Below are positions 1-11,100 of a DNA stretch of 64,000 nucleotides, in pieces. The notes under the pieces are model-generated. The model saw nothing but the letters and a program-made list of their open reading frames with translations, was not told where the DNA came from and did no database searches. The stretch comes from Cristatella mucedo (lineage: Eukaryota; Bryozoa; Phylactolaemata; Cristatellidae): the NCBI GenBank assembly GCA_009760855.2, contig WPIO01000009.1, forward strand, positions 8,400,001 to 8,464,000, in the 5' to 3' direction. Numbering within the stretch: the stretch's first letter is position 1; each line of letters starts with the position of its first letter. Made by a program: the position numbers and the translations under genes.

Positions 1-70
1 CCACAACCCTTAAAGCAACAATGCCCTCTTGCCTCCTATTGCTCCTGCCTTTGGCACTGCGATAGTCCTT

Positions 71-352
71 AATAATAATAATAATATTGCACTTGATAAA
101 GCGCCCTCAGAGAACTTAATCTCTTTCTAGGTGCTTTACATTTGCTGCAAAGGGACATGCAATTGAATGGTAAGTAAAATCATGCTTGAAAAACAAACAC
201 AATGAATAACATGATTAGGGGTGACATGCACAGGGTCAGCATGCAAATGTGGTTAGTGGCAGCATGCACAGTGTCAGCACGCATAAGCACATTAAGGACG
301 AATCACAGGGACCCACTAAATGCTGCCCTAAATAGGTGTGTTTTTAAGTCCT
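71..352 (-). mobile_element. LINE-A 3' end, 5'-truncated
   Basis: An AAT run at 71-85 (the ATT tail read on the minus strand) is followed by the LINE-A 3' tail (key core GCGCCCTCAGAGAACTTAAT) and its 3' untranslated region, ending near the last coding codons. The same segment recurs at 25240, 60655 and 62831. Confidence 0.8.
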
Positions 353-394
353 TCCCAACCCCATCCTCCTCACTTTCTCTAACTTACAAAATAT

Positions 395-640
395 GAAGGT
401 TCTGGCAGCCAAACGTCTAACGAATGGATCTGGCGTCAATAGAATCAAATGCTCTTGAAGGATCTAGCAGTACTAACAGAGAGGCTTGACCGGGAACATA
501 ATTGTTCAGAAGAGCATTGTAAACCTGAAAAAGTGCAGAATGTATAGCTCAAAATGCCGATTAGAACTTGCTAGCAAGATCTGATGAATCAATGTAAATC
601 ATTTAGTTGTTCGGGCCACCACTAGTTCTAGTCTTGGATA
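395..640 (-). mobile_element. LINE reverse-transcriptase fragment
   Basis: Read on the minus strand around 420-470 it encodes a degenerate LLDPSRAFDSID segment, matching the LLDLSAAFDTIDH motif of the reverse transcriptase seen intact at 48.4 kb. It carries stops and is a relic. Confidence 0.5.
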
Positions 641-659
641 GGAATGGCAGGAGGAAGAC

Positions 660-1075
660 TGGATAACCAGGGACGAGTGCTATCAGTTTCAACCTGTTCG
701 CGCCCTCAGGTCCTGTGTGGACAATAAATTAGCTGTCCCATTCCTCCGCTTAAAGACAGTTGGCGACAGAAGCTTTAGCTCTGCAGGTCCTAGACTGTGG
801 AACTCGCTTCCACAATTCTTACGAAACGACATCTACTCTCCAACTGCCGACTATGGCACATCTTTTTCAGCGGTCCTGAACTGCTACTCCTATGCTACTC
901 ACTGCCTCAACTGCTCTCCTAACTCTGCTATGCTTTGCACTTTCTCTTTGTTGCGTGAGACGAAGTCTGTTGGGTACCGAATGCGTACCGAAAGCCGCTT
1001 AGGCTGTGAGTGCGCTATACAAAACTCTCCTGCGTAACACCCACATGGTCTTTATGACTTTGCGGAGTTACTGAA
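660..1075 (+). mobile_element. LINE-B C-terminus and 3' tail
   Basis: The 717-860 frame encodes a typical LINE ORF2 C-terminus (GDRSFSSAGPRLWNSLP). It is followed by a tail distinct from LINE-A: a GGCTGTGAGTGCGCTATACA-like core at about 1000-1020, then a conserved block ending in GGAGTTAC. The tail recurs at 27404, 37085, 39135 and 42700, defining a second family. It lies in the NSUN4-like intron. Confidence 0.65.
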
Positions 1076-1243
1076 GGAGATACATGGGTGGCAGCCAGAG
1101 GTCTAAGCACCTCGTAATGAAAGCTGTTGAAACAGGATCTGACGAACCAGTGGTCTTTTTTTAGCCTGGAGGACAAGCACATCGGATCGGACATGCACGC
1201 ACGCACGCGTACACGTACACACGTATACACACAACGCAAAGGT

Positions 1244-1274
1244 GGCAGCAGCAAGAGCAGCAGCAGCAGCAGCA
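1244..1274. repeat. CAG trinucleotide repeat
   Basis: Interrupted GCA/CAG run, about ten units, in the intron downstream of the NSUN4-like exon. It is out of the predicted coding exon. Confidence 0.8.
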
Positions 1275-1395
1275 AAGAAAGGTGAGACTGCCAAAGGAAA
1301 TGAGACTGGAAGCAATGAGATTGGAAGCCATTGAGACTGGAAGCAAAAACAGCTGCTGCTGCAGTCAATCGACTAAGCAGCGGTCGAGCGCTGGT

Positions 1396-1422
1396 GCAAG
1401 CAAGCAAGCAAGCAAGCAAGCA
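1396..1422. repeat. GCAA tetranucleotide microsatellite
   Basis: About seven AAGC units. On the minus strand the TTGC repeat begins four bases after the predicted 5' splice site GT at 1427-1426. Confidence 0.9.
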
Positions 1423-1427
1423 CGCAC

Positions 1428-2336
1428 CGAGGAGTCCCGATTCGTCTTGCTTCGGCTGCCTAAACCTTGCCTCCACGCCCACGTCGTGCACGTAGGCCTT
1501 CAGGAGGTGGGGCATGCGCACGCCTTCGCAGCGCAGGACCGGCAGTCGAGCGAGCCCGCGCTCGACCGCCGGCGATGGTGGAGCCATCGACTGCCGATCC
1601 TGCGCCTCCAGCAGCAGCTCGGCATCGGTCGAGGTCGACCTGCTAACCGCCGGCACGAACTCCATCAGGTCGACCGCGGCCGACGAGGGCCGAGCCTTCG
1701 GCCGCGGGACGAGGAAGCCTTCGGGCGTCGTGATGAACTCGCCCTCCTCCTCCTCTTCCTCATCCTCTTCAGCATCGCGGTAGCCACCTCCCTCGCGCCG
1801 CGCTGCCACCACTGTTTGCTCATCGTCCTCGGTCGGCCTACGGCCAGCGGCAAGCTCCTCGGACCGCGTGCCACGGCTGATCGGCACCTGCTCTGCCGGT
1901 GCCGATCTGTGGCCGCTTGCCTCGCTGCTGCTGCTACCATCGTGTCCATCAAGGCCCGGCAGTCGCCACTTCAGGCCACTGCCTTGCTGCCGGTCACGGT
2001 AGCCGGACGTGGCCCAGGCGGCAGAGGGTGCCAGCAGCGGCTTGCCGACGACGCTCCACAAGTCACTGGCTCCGGCTTCACTGATCAGGTCGACGATCGT
2101 GCTCTCGGAAGAGGCAAAATTGTTCACCAGAGCGCAGTACTTCTTGGTGTCTCGCAGCATCGCTTCCCTCATCGAGGCCCAGAGCTTCGCCCCGAACAGC
2201 GGCTCGTAGTAAGTGTCGAAGTAGGCCAGCGCCAGCTCGGATGGCGGCCTCTTCTTGCCCGTGACGGCCTGAACGATCGAGCCGCGAGTACACTCAGCGC
2301 CGGCGAGAGATCGCAGCCCAGCGGAGTGCACCCGGG
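1428..2336 (-). CDS. NSUN4: NSUN4-like mitochondrial RNA m5C methyltransferase, N-terminal exon (partial gene)
   Basis: The minus frame has a block around 2115-2240 (FDTYYEPLFGAKLWASMREA then KYCALVNNFA) that matches the NSUN4 N-terminus. The exon end, read as LKAYVHDVG...RFRQPKQDESGLLG, aligns without gaps to the NSUN4 segment preceding the Rossmann fold. In NSUN4 orthologues these flank a short linker; here they are separated by about 180 residues of Ser/Glu-rich sequence including an eight-residue acidic run (about 1740-1765). No ATG occurs in frame (open to 2388), so the start exon must lie upstream; a TTGCTTGTGCAG acceptor ends at 2337. The donor is CTCG|GTGCGT at 1428/1427, phase 1. The catalytic cysteines and SAM site fall outside the window. 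NSUN4 methylates mitochondrial small-subunit rRNA with MTERF4. Identity is inferred from recalled orthologue sequence; the linker boundaries are less certain. Confidence 0.7.
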
Positions 2337-3083
2337 CTGCACAAGCAAGTCTGGCAGGCCCCCAGTGAGGTGACTGGCGCCGATTCTAGTCTCCACAACA
2401 CTCCTGCGTGCACCCATCCCCTCCCAACACATCTCCTTGCGAGTATGTTCTTATGATACCTACGCTAGGGCACAACAACTACAACTGCTCGCAATGCAAG
2501 ATGTAAAAGGGGCATTGCTAAGCGGCCACCACAAAAGGCTGAGCCTTTTGTTTAGTGATAACTGCAATTGTCCTTCAATTGGTATAAAGCAATGTGGCCG
2601 CCCAAGTAGCAATGAGCAAAAGTCTCAGATGCCAAACTGCAGTGCATAAAAGCAGTTCTGCTGCTGCAAGAAGCCATCAATCGTGCTACACTGCAGCACG
2701 GAATCTTAGCCTGTGACTGCACAAAGCCGCACTCAGCAAGACGTCACGGCGGTACACTCGTACTTTGCCAGTGGCTCTCGGTAGCCAACACAGTCCTGAT
2801 CTGCAGCAACAGAGTTACGAAGAATGCACAGCAAAACCAGGACAGCTGCAAAAGTAGGAAGTATAGACACAGCAGTGAAAGACATTGGGAAAGGAAGTAC
2901 CAGAGTCGGCAGCCGAAGAAAAGTTATAGCCATTCTTGCACAAGAATAGCAACATGGAGCTCCATAGTTTTAGATCATGCAGAGCAAAAGCACCAATCGG
3001 AAGTCAATACTCTTTACAAGGGAGAGAGGCACGGCTAATTTAATGCTGTCCAGAGACTTCAGGACATGAGGCAGGTGATAACT

Positions 3084-3395
3084 AGGCAGCAGCAGTAGCA
3101 GCAGCAATGGCAGCAGCAGCGGAGATGGCTGCAGCAGTGGTGGTGGCTGCAGCAGCGACGATGATGCGGCAGAGGGTATGACAGCAGCAGCAGGGGGGTG
3201 ACAGCAGCAGCAGCGGTGACAGCAGCAGCAATTACAGCAGCAGCAGAAGAGATGACAGCAGCAGTAATGACAGCAGCAGCAGCAATGACAGCAGCAGCAG
3301 CAGCGATAACAGCAGCAGCAGTAACAGCAGCAGCGGTGACAGACGCGGCAGTGGTGACAGCAACAACAGCAGCGGTGACAGAAAAAGCAGCGGTG
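3084..3395. repeat. CAG-rich interrupted trinucleotide array
   Basis: About 310 bp of GTGACAGCAGCAGCA-like units with interruptions. Poly-Ala, poly-Ser or poly-Leu frames on both strands are products of the repeat, not genes. Confidence 0.85.
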
Positions 3396-3979
3396 GCCAT
3401 GGTGGCCCTAAATCGCTGCCAGCTGTGTAGGCCAAGTGAGAAATGTGGCTTACATCTGCAGCTCGACCAGTAGCAGCTGCTGCTCCTTTAAGCAAAATGG
3501 ACGCAAGTCGGAATTTCTTGAATTTCATAACAAATCTAGACTACCGCTAGAGATGTGGTGGCAGTTTTCATTAGTCCTACTAAAAGAGAGTTTCAGCCTC
3601 GAGTAAACCGTAAGTTAGTTCAAGCCTTAGCTATGCAGCAAGGTAGGAGGGTGTTACACAGGCGAGTTTCCAACAGTGTGCTTAAAGCTCAAGTGGGTTT
3701 TTTTGGAACACATCGGCTGCCAGCAGACTGCATCTCACAAAACAAAGAAACTGAGAAGCAAAGCAGAGTCTGAGAACGGTCGAGGAGGTGAGTAGCATTG
3801 AGGTAGCAGTGAAAAACGGCTGAAAGAATGTGTAACAGTCGACAGCAGGAGAGTTGAATTAATGTAATTCTAGACAGAAAAGGTGCACAAACCCAGACCG
3901 CACCTCCATCAAAATCTCAGCTCAAGAGCAGCGGTTAAACCGCCAGCTCGTTCTAGCTGTAGCACGCGCGTATGGCATC

Positions 3980-4130
3980 GTTCATGTTAGACCGTTTCGT
4001 GGGCTACTATGCTCCCACAGCTTAGAACTCACTACCAACTGACATCACGTCATCTCATGATTTAAAAACATTCCAAACTGAAGACCTACCTGTTCCACGA
4101 AACGTTTGCTCTGTCCAAATTTATTTCTTT
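3980..4130 (+). mobile_element. LINE ORF2 C-terminal fragment
   Basis: A decayed version of the LINE C-terminus: YYAPTA-NSLPTDITSSHDLKTF, with a stop in place of the Trp. No tail follows directly. Confidence 0.6.
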
Positions 4131-4394
4131 GTGGGTTTTTAAAATGTACCGGCCATGATTCAGGGTAACCACGATATACTTTTCATGGTACCCTCGTTGG
4201 ACCGTCTTTCTCCTGTGTGCTTTGCTTACCCGTGCATGGTTGAGTGAGTGAGTGTTACGAATCGGGGGTTCTCCTAATCAACGACCGTGAGAGTTGCGCG
4301 TGCTTTCAAATGCTTGACTTAGCATGATAACTGGATGGTTGTGCATGCCAATTAAAGCAAGGTATCTTGCTTTAATTAACTGCTGGTTGCTGCT

Positions 4395-4480
4395 TCTCTT
4401 TCAATGAGTTGTAAAGCTCCTGGAAAGAGGTCGAGTTCTTTTAGGGTGCCACAGAAAGGACGTATTATTATCAGTGCTAA
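4395..4480 (+). mobile_element. LINE-A 3' tail only
   Basis: Diverged tail (TGTAAAGCTCCTGGAAAGAG...) ending in TATTATTATC; no coding part. Confidence 0.5.
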
Positions 4481-4884
4481 TCCATAGAACGTGCTACGAG
4501 AACACGGAGCAGTGGAGACAGCGCAATACAACAGACGAAAGTTGGAAAGATTCTCCTCCGATACGGATTTCTGGCTGCAACTTCTAGCTCTCCAGCGTCG
4601 ACTACAAGGCCTGAGTTGCATGCTGGGCTGGCTGCTGAAAAAATATGCAGTGCGCACCCCATGCTCTCTTAAGTTGCTGTGGCAGCTGCTAATGCCATGG
4701 TTCCGGCAGACGCTTGGAGGCGCACGACCGGTGCGAACAACCGAAGCGTCGCGCGGTACCTACCCATTTCTGCTTATATTTAAATCGCTTCTGGGGAAGG
4801 AAAAACGCGTCGATCTGCAGACGGCTGACACACCGGCGTAGCGCCGAGGCCATTTGCATCGACCTCTTTCGCGTCTAGTCAACG

Positions 4885-4960
4885 AGCACGGCTGCAAAGT
4901 GGTTAAACATCGACGTGCGGCTTCGGTTCGAATCCCACATGTCCAACAGCGATTCCTATT
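4885..4960 (+). repeat. tRNA-like pol III promoter remnant
   Basis: An A-box-like AAGTGGTTAAACA is followed about 25 bp later by a perfect B box GGTTCGAATCC. The T-stem does not pair, so this is more likely a SINE head or tRNA relic than a functional tRNA. It lies about 130 bp upstream of the UBE2J1 start codon. Confidence 0.45.
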
Positions 4961-5084
4961 ATGCGCTATTTACATTCTGAGTCCTTGACCGATTACTTGG
5001 TTCCGCGGACGTGTAGCTACGGGCGCTGTCGTCTTGCGATCAAGGAGTCTCTCGGCGGCCCTGTCAGTACCATAGCATCGCAGC

Positions 5085-5115
5085 ATGGAGAATCAGTATA
5101 ACTTGAAGAGTCCAG
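5085..5115 (+). CDS. UBE2J1: UBE2J1 exon 1
   Basis: Encodes MENQYNLKSP plus one base; donor CCAG|GTAACC. It matches the recalled human N-terminus at most positions. Confidence 0.88.
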
Positions 5116-8100
5116 GTAACCCCAGTGTTACTGCGACTGTCTGTGCATATTTTTTACTCCGAAAAAGAAACCGCCGGGTCGCCCCTTTCCTGACGTCGTA
5201 CTGCGGCTATCAGGATTGTTGCACCTTCGCGGCTGCTTTGCTCAGTACAGCTATCGGATAGTGTGCTTTCCAAGATCTTGGATCATTTTTTTGAATTCTT
5301 TTTCAGCTGTGAAGCGACTAATGAAGGAAGCAAAGGAATTGAGCGATCCAAGTGAACAGTACTACGCTCAGCCGCTAGAGGTACGTCGACTGGTGCTTTA
5401 TAAATAAATAAAATAAATCCTAGCTGATTAAACAGCCTCCTTTTGTATAGCGACAGAAGAGCCTTTACGGCTATCACCACCGCTTGCAGTGGCGATACAG
5501 AATCGCCCACTGCAGGAATCGAACCCACGACCTCGGGACCGAGGTCGTGAAAGCAACCGCCTTACCTAGTGTGCCATCGCGGCTCACCGTTATGATGAAC
5601 TCATCATGTACGCTAGAGCACAGTATCGGCGATACCGTCCCAGAACCTTGATATTTTTTAATCTTGCATAAAAAATGTACTGTGGCATTCTGTAATCCTG
5701 CTCGTTACACATGACAAGCCTTTGTTAACATGCAAGCAAAGTGTCAGTACACGTTTATTGATCTGTAAAGCTAAAAGGAAGTTTCACCACCGCTATTAGC
5801 AATCGTCTGTCTGAGCCGCTCGGGCACTGACTGAGCTAAGCGTTCGCAAATGTCTGGCGCATTCGTTCATCAGAAGTCTTGTAAACTTGAGAAAAGCAAG
5901 TCTTCAGATGTGAGACGGCAAGTATGACTTGTACTCCGAGCCTGTACTATCTGCTTCATCCCGGAGATGAACATTGAGATACAGGTCCGGAGATTGACTA
6001 GGCCATTCCATTACCGTAGTGGGCACTAAATCAAACGCAACAGTGTGGAGGAAAAATATTGAATGCGCTTCGCCGTGTGCTTAGAGTCATCGTAGAGATC
6101 ATCCGAAGAACCACTGAAGTATGGGGTGCCTCAGGGCTCTCCTAACAATTGGTTCATTCTTCCCTTGCAGCAAATGTAAAGTGCCTAGAAAGAGATTGAG
6201 TTCTCGGAGGGCACTATAACAAGTGTATTATTATTATTATTATTATTATTAACTACTCCTCCACCAGGCCAAGCATCGTACAACCCACTGTTCCGACTCA
6301 AATTGTTTAGCTGTACCTTGTACGAACCTTAAAACCTTTGGAGATCTTGCCTTTAGTTCAAATGCTCCCAAAGCTTGGAACTCACTCCCGACTGACGTCA
6401 CGACATCTCCTGACATTACAATATTTAAAAACAAGCTTAGAATACAACTGTGTATTACAGTTGGTCCTTGTGATTCGTCCTGTGTGGTGTGTTTAGCAGC
6501 AGCCTACTGCTACTGGTGCAAAACGAAGCATTCCCCGACCATGACCTCTCTGTTGCCAAATTTTGTCATCATCTGAGGATAATTACAATTGTCAGCCACC
6601 TTAACTGGGGAGCCGATGCTCACAATGCTTGGGTTTGCAGTTGCAAACAATGGCAAATTTGCTCTGACCACTCCGTACGACTTTGCTGCAGTCCTCGTGG
6701 GTCCAATGTGCTCAAGCCCTTGCCCACTGCAAACGAGCCACGTCGTGCTTGATTTTAAGAAGTAATCTTCTTTTTGTGATCCGAGCTAGCATGCCTTTTT
6801 CATCTAAGCCACCGCCTAATCGTATCCCCTACCGACTAGCTTTCCGGTAGCAGCCTGCAGGCTTTGAGCCCTTTGACGCCTCGAATAGGTGAACCGAGGC
6901 TTAACTAAAGTTTTGCCCTTTATTAGTCTTTCCCGTGTGGTGTCACGTGAGATGCGTCCTCGGCCGAGTCTCTTTGTCGCATCCATGGTACTGGTCGTAG
7001 CGATCTTTTTCTTCTTCAGGTTTTACCTCGCCGTAGTCTCCTCAATTCCGAACTCCTTAGCAATTGCAACGTTGGGCGAGTCCTGTTTGGTGCAACGCCC
7101 GCAATTAGCTCTTTGTAATGGCAGTCAACTAGACTGGTTTTTTGGACTGCCGATTGTTACAGCATGGGTTAGGAAATGAGAATAGTTGATGCACTGTAGC
7201 TTTTGTATATTACTGCCCATACCTGATTACCTCCAAATACATGCACGGCAGTCATTGTCAATGTGCTATGAACCGTGCAGATCCACCTTTTTTTTTTAGT
7301 AAATTTAAAGTGTTGAAGATGTATATTCTCCTTATTTTTGTGTCGAGTTTATTAGTTTTTTAAACGCCATTGTGAAAGACACTAGTTTCATTGGGGACGT
7401 TGGTTCTTTTGCTTTGCTTTAATGAGTCACGGTCGAAGGCCTTCTGCTGTTAACAAGGGGTTGCCAATACTTTTGACCTCTGGCATAGGAAATGAAACTT
7501 CTGAAAGCAAAAACACCTTGAGGCTATCGATGTGACAAGTGATTAGTCTGCTGTTTAATAAATTAATATATGATTTACTGTCGAGAAAGTGGAACCGTAT
7601 TATTGGGCCGTTTAGACTGTGGACATGCTGCTTTTTTGCATGCATTATTGATGCAAATAAGTCAGGCTGTTGAGACCCCATTTCAACGTGGAACTTTTGA
7701 CTTTCGAGACCCCATTTGTATAGATTCTTTTAATAGCGCTACTGTACCCATTGATTCAGTGGTTATGGGTAAACCAAGTGTGATTCAGAAATTGGAAAGG
7801 CTGACGCTCAAAATTGGCTCTGCCAGCATATCTCCTGTTGAATCAGCTCGAAATCTAGGTGTCATGTTCCAAAGTGACCTCTCGTTAGACGATCACATCA
7901 GCTCCACAGTCAAGTCTGCCTACTTTCAGCCACATTACATTGCTAAAATTCGGGCTTGTTTAGATAAGGATACCACGTCCAAGTTGGTCCATGCATTCGT
8001 GACATCCCGTCTTGACTTCTGTAACTCACTGCTTGCTGGCCCACCGGCCTGTACAATGAGGTGGTTACACCTAGTGCAAAACTCTGCAGCTAGGCTTGTC

Positions 8101-11100
8101 TGTCGTGAGCGGCACAGTTGCCACATCAAACCACTTCTCTCCGATCTGCACTGGCTCCCAGTCAAGCAACGCATCCACTTTAAGGTTTTGTCACTCACTT
8201 TCAGGTCCCTTCATTCTCTGGCTTCAGCCTACCTATCAGATCTACTGCCCCACCAGGCTAAGCATCGTACCACCCACTTTTCGGAATCGAACTGTTTACC
8301 TATACCGTGTACAAACCTCAGATCCTTGGGAGACCGTGCCTTTAGTTCGCATGCTCCCAAAGCTTGGAACTCGCTTACGACTTTCGTCACGACATCCCCT
8401 GACTTGACCACATTTAAAAAGAAATTAAAAACGCACCTATTTATGACAGCATTTAGTGGGTCCTTGTGATTCGTCCTTTATGTGCTTATGCATGCTGACC
8501 TGTGCATGCTGCCACTAACCACACTTGCATGCTGATCCTGTTAGTGTCACCCCTAACCTTGTTATTCTTGTTGCTTATTGAGCATGCCACTACCAACCGT
8601 CCAATCATGCTTCCTTTGCAACAAATGTAAAGCGCCTAGAAAGAGATTGAGTTCTGAGGGCACTTTATCAAGTGTGTGTTATTATTATTGTTATAGTGGT
8701 CATTTCTAGCGCAGCAATACACATTACACACACCTCTCTCGAGTACATTAGAATTGCTCTGCCTACTTAGTGAATGAATGTCTTCGACCGATTCTTTTTT
8801 AGCAAGCCCCTCTCATGGATCCCCACCCTCTCGCAGAAAGATTCTTGTTGCCGGCCACTCGGCCGCCGCCATTACTAAGGGTCATTTGAGTTTGGACACC
8901 GGGAGGGAGCCGCTGGCAGAAAGTGATTTGATTTGCTTCTCAGTTTGTCTGCTACTATTGCAAAGGTCCTAGTTACACGATCGATAGCGACTCGAACAAG
9001 GGTGCAGCCTGTAAAGCGTTCGTATGCCATGAACGAACGTGTTCAGGGATTGGGCTGGCCACGTGCTGTGTCACATGAGTTACCGCCTCGATTTAGCACT
9101 GCCATGTGTCTGTCAGCAACAGTGGATACGATGCAAATGCCTGCCGATGATCTCTGGGGGATGGGCTGGGGGTTGCATAGCTTTTGCCCTCCGGTAGTAG
9201 GCATTTCGGTTTCTTCGGCTGATTAGTTAGCCTCCTGGTAATGCTTCATAGCTTTTTGTTTGGCTATTGTTAGTGGAGTTTTCGTCCGCATTTCTTCCCT
9301 TTTTTTTTCCGCCGAGACTTGCTTTTCATTGCGGCTGCTGGTCGACGTCAAGATGCTCCCTCTTCGACGTGCAACTGTTATCTTACGATTCACACTGCAA
9401 ATGTAGCCAATGTTTCCTAACATAACAGTGCAAGTGTTTTCTAAACGGCATTTTTTGGCCTGTCTCCTTTCCTCACGACCATCGCATCGGCTGTCGCATT
9501 GCTGATTGAGTTGCTTCGAGTCTCGTTGATGAACGGCGACTGCCTAAGTGCAAGCTCACTCATTCGAGTAGCTGTGCGCTCTGATGCACTGCAGATCAGC
9601 TCTCTGTGTCCCTCTCCGTCTTGTGCGGCCCAATCTGTCTTGCCCGGCTCTCCGACGATGGCGGCACTGCACGCCACTGACGATGGCGGCACTGCACGCC
9701 ACTGCGCAGCAGGCTGCGCAGAGAGCGGTAGCCGCTGTTGCATGATGCTGTCACATGATGCTGGCCGGTTGTGAGAGGGCTGCAGGTTGTGAGGTGACTG
9801 GCGGCTGCGCAGCAGCGTGTGCGTTTGTGCTGCCGAGCATTGATCACCGGTGATTGCTTTTGGCGCTGCAGGAGAACTTGTTCGAGTGGCACTTCACCAT
9901 CCGAGGCCCTGCCGACTCGGAATTTGAAGGCGGCATCTATCACGGCCGCATCATTCTGCCACCCGAGTACCCCATGAAACCTCCGGCGATCATGCTACTG
10001 ACGGTAGGCGCATCGCCCATCGCTCGATAGTGGCACCGAGTGCTCGTTGGCCTACATGTTGTGCCGCTCGCTTGTCTGCCTGCTTGCTTCAGCAGTCGCA
10101 GCAAATGCCCCCCCCCCCGTTATGCATCACTAGTGCGTGGCAGCGATAGACGTTAGACTCACGGGATCGTGCAAGAGCACTGAGAGTCTGCTCGTCTAGC
10201 CGATTACGGCAATCGGCCGATCGTGGCAGACCAGTTGAACTCATATATTGAAAGTTTGCACTTAGTTTAGTAAGTTCTGGTCTGGGTTTAGAGCTAATCA
10301 TGGTTTATACTCTCCTTCTTGCTGATGTGATTGCCAAGCACAATCTCGGCTTTCACTTCTATTCGGATGACACTCAGTTGTACCTTTGCTTTGATCTCTC
10401 CCAGCCTTCGAGCACCTCAAATTCTCGTAACTCCCTTGCTGCATTTATTGATGGCATCTGCACATGAATGGCAGCAAATTTTCTTTAATTAAACGATGAT
10501 AAAAACTAGTTATGGCAAACCAAGTGTGGTTCAGAAATTGGAAAGGCTAACACTCAAAATCGGCTCTGTCAGCATATGTCGGTGAGCCGTGATGGCACAC
10601 TAGGTAAAGTGGTTGCTTTTCACGACCTCGGTCCCGATGTCGTGGGCTCGAATCCTGCGGTGGGCGATCCTGTATCGCCACTGCAAGCGATGGTGATAGC
10701 CGTAAAGGTTCTTCTGTTGCTATACAAAAAGAGGCTGTTAAATCAGCTAGTATTTATTTTTTTATTTATCTCACCGGGGTATTACTGGTACTGCCCTCAG
10801 TGGGAGACTCCAGAGTATTGATGTAAACTGACGTAACTCACTAGCTTGCTGGTCTACCGGCCTGTGCAATCAGGTGCATACAGTTGGTAATCAAGCAGCC
10901 TATCGACTCGAAGGTTTTGTCGCTCACGTTTTGGTTCCCTCTATTCTCTTGCTCCAGAAATACGTATTGGAAAAACTTCGTTGTCAGGATTTGCATCTGC
11001 TACCACTTTAGCTTTCGACTTTCCGAGTCATTTAGCTGTTTTTATAACCAACCCGAAATCCGTTGGAGATCTGCCTTCAGTTCTTACGCTTTCAAAGCAT

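Larger units (their letters stand above)
2389..5084. other. Intergenic region between divergent NSUN4-like and UBE2J1 genes
   Basis: Holds the unseen first exon and promoter of the NSUN4-like gene, a CAG-rich array, two LINE scraps and a tRNA-like promoter remnant. No further gene is recognised; open frames here are short or made of the repeat. Confidence 0.6.

Noticed and set aside
1282-2373. Long plus-strand frame of 363 codons
   Set aside because: It is the complement of the GC-rich NSUN4-like exon; Arg/Leu/Ala-biased with no family match.
3059-3528. Poly-Ala and poly-Leu frames on both strands
   Set aside because: They are read-throughs of the CAG-rich array.
4885-4960. Functional tRNA gene
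   Set aside because: A and B boxes are present but acceptor and T stems do not pair.
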